From Akkermansiaceae bacterium UBA1315 (GTDB lineage: Bacteria > Verrucomicrobiota > Verrucomicrobiia > Verrucomicrobiales > Akkermansiaceae): a stretch of DNA of 58,237 nt. The notes beneath the pieces were generated by a model, which was given only the letters and a program-made list of their open reading frames with translations, searched no databases and was not told the DNA's origin. Positions 57,737-58,237 of the stretch are shown here, piece by piece (position 1 is the stretch's first letter; the number at the start of each line of letters is the position of its first letter). The position numbers and the translations under genes were made by a program. Location: assembly GCA_002307065.1 (NCBI GenBank), contig DBTN01000016.1, positions 1 through 58,237 of the forward strand, written 5' to 3'.

Positions 57737-58237
57737 TCAGGCGGAAGCGAGGCAACCGGGGCAGTTTTGGGCGCGGTGACCGGGGACGATTTCCTCGAAG
57801 GGAGGATGTTCATTTACCAGACAAAGCTCGGGTTTTCCCAGACGGTTGCGTGGCTTGAAGGAGCAACCGGTGGGTGGTCGGGTGAGATCCGGGGGTAAAC
57901 CGGGAATGGTATAAAGCGTTTCGCCTTTGGCTTGAGCGGCGGGGATGGATTTTAAAAGCGACCGAGTGTAGGCGTGAAGGGGATTGCGGAAAAGCTCATC
58001 TTTTGGCGCGCTTTCGATGATGCGCCCGGCATACATCACGTTGATCGAGTCACAGATTTCCGAGACCACGGCCAAGTCATGGGTGATGAAAATCACGGCG
58101 GTGCCAAGTTCGCGTTGGCGATCGCGGATCAGATCGAGCACTTGCTTTTGAACTGTGACATCCAGCGCGGTCGTCGGTTCATCACAAATCAACAACTCGG
58201 GTCGAGTGATCAAGGCCATGGCGATCATCACGCGCTG
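57737..58237 (-). CDS. Oligopeptide/dipeptide ABC transporter ATP-binding protein (partial, 5' end outside window)
   Basis: The last 166 residues of an OppD/DppD-type ATPase are visible; the frame runs to the window edge with QRVMIAMAL, the end of the ABC signature helix. Walker B is ELLICDEPTTALDVTVQKQV, the switch His is in VIFITHDLAVVSEICD, and the C-terminal part carries an oligo_HPY extension (FRNPLHAYTRSLLKSIPAA and GLPPDLTRPPTGCSFKPRN). The final CPGCLAS with two Cys belongs to the C-terminal zinc/Fe-S-like motif of OppD. Transporter partner genes lie right of the window. Confidence 0.93.
   Translation of the reverse strand, partial: QRVMIAMALITRPELLICDEPTTALDVTVQKQVLDLIRDRQRELGTAVIFITHDLAVVSEICDSINVMYAGRIIESAPKDELFRNPLHAYTRSLLKSIPAAQAKGETLYTIPGLPPDLTRPPTGCSFKPRNRLGKPELCLVNEHPPFEEIVPGHRAQNCPGCLASA

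Noticed and set aside
1..58237. CRISPR array, tRNA or rRNA genes
   Set aside because: No regular repeat-spacer pattern and no T-arm/acceptor combination was found on reading both strands; the only tandem repeats are the ones listed.

Overview
The window looks like a chromosome segment of a Verrucomicrobiota bacterium, probably of the Verrucomicrobiales. The evidence is the set of planctomycete/verrucomicrobial families (PSCyt1-DUF1549-DUF1553 and DUF1501 proteins), a fused SecDF, YidC with a large periplasmic domain, fairly high GC, and many starts without a Shine-Dalgarno sequence. I cannot name the species. No tRNA, rRNA or CRISPR array was seen.

Layout. 1-8.85 kb is the right end of a prophage or phage-like tail/neck cluster, all on the + strand: a tail fibre with 50-residue repeats (cut by the window edge), neck and tail-completion proteins, a tail-tube candidate, a tape-measure protein and a tail-tip protein, closed by a hairpin. 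9-26 kb is housekeeping: an MFS nucleoside-type transporter, pdxA, a lipoprotein, a TPR protein, infA, scpA, an AsmA-like protein, a CPA2 K+/H+ antiporter, metF, a six-EF-hand secreted protein, and the operon tgt-yajC-secDF. 25.8-30 kb holds a secreted Cys/Lys repeat protein, a NUDIX hydrolase and a DUF1549/DUF1553 + DUF1501 pair. 30.0-30.75 kb is a non-coding tandem repeat with a 286-bp period. 30.8-45 kb is again housekeeping: cimA, panC, cdaA with an overlapping small membrane ORF, sufT, a low-molecular-weight phosphatase, a RodZ-like HTH protein, recQ, dgt, trpB, a MazG-like protein, rsmH, a MOSC protein and yicC.

45.06-47.83 kb is an accessory island: a truncated RHS core with a toxin-like tip, an AT-rich immunity-gene candidate, an IS66 TnpA remnant broken by a nonsense codon, and about 1 kb without genes that contains a nested-helix (structured RNA or MITE) candidate. 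47.8-58.2 kb holds a second CPA2 antiporter, a Tat-exported aldo/keto reductase, mnmA, the operon rpmH-rnpA-yidD-yidC, a large PSCyt1-BIG2-DUF1549-DUF1553 protein and the 3' end of an oligopeptide ABC ATPase gene.

Two protein-export operons (tgt-yajC-secDF and rpmH-rnpA-yidD-yidC) lie in the same window as many exported proteins. The most striking genome-scale signal is the palindrome ACCGGT: I counted about 115 copies by eye, against roughly 18 expected from base composition. It occurs in all three codon phases, in intergenic DNA and in at least one terminator stem, much like the HIP1 palindrome of cyanobacteria.
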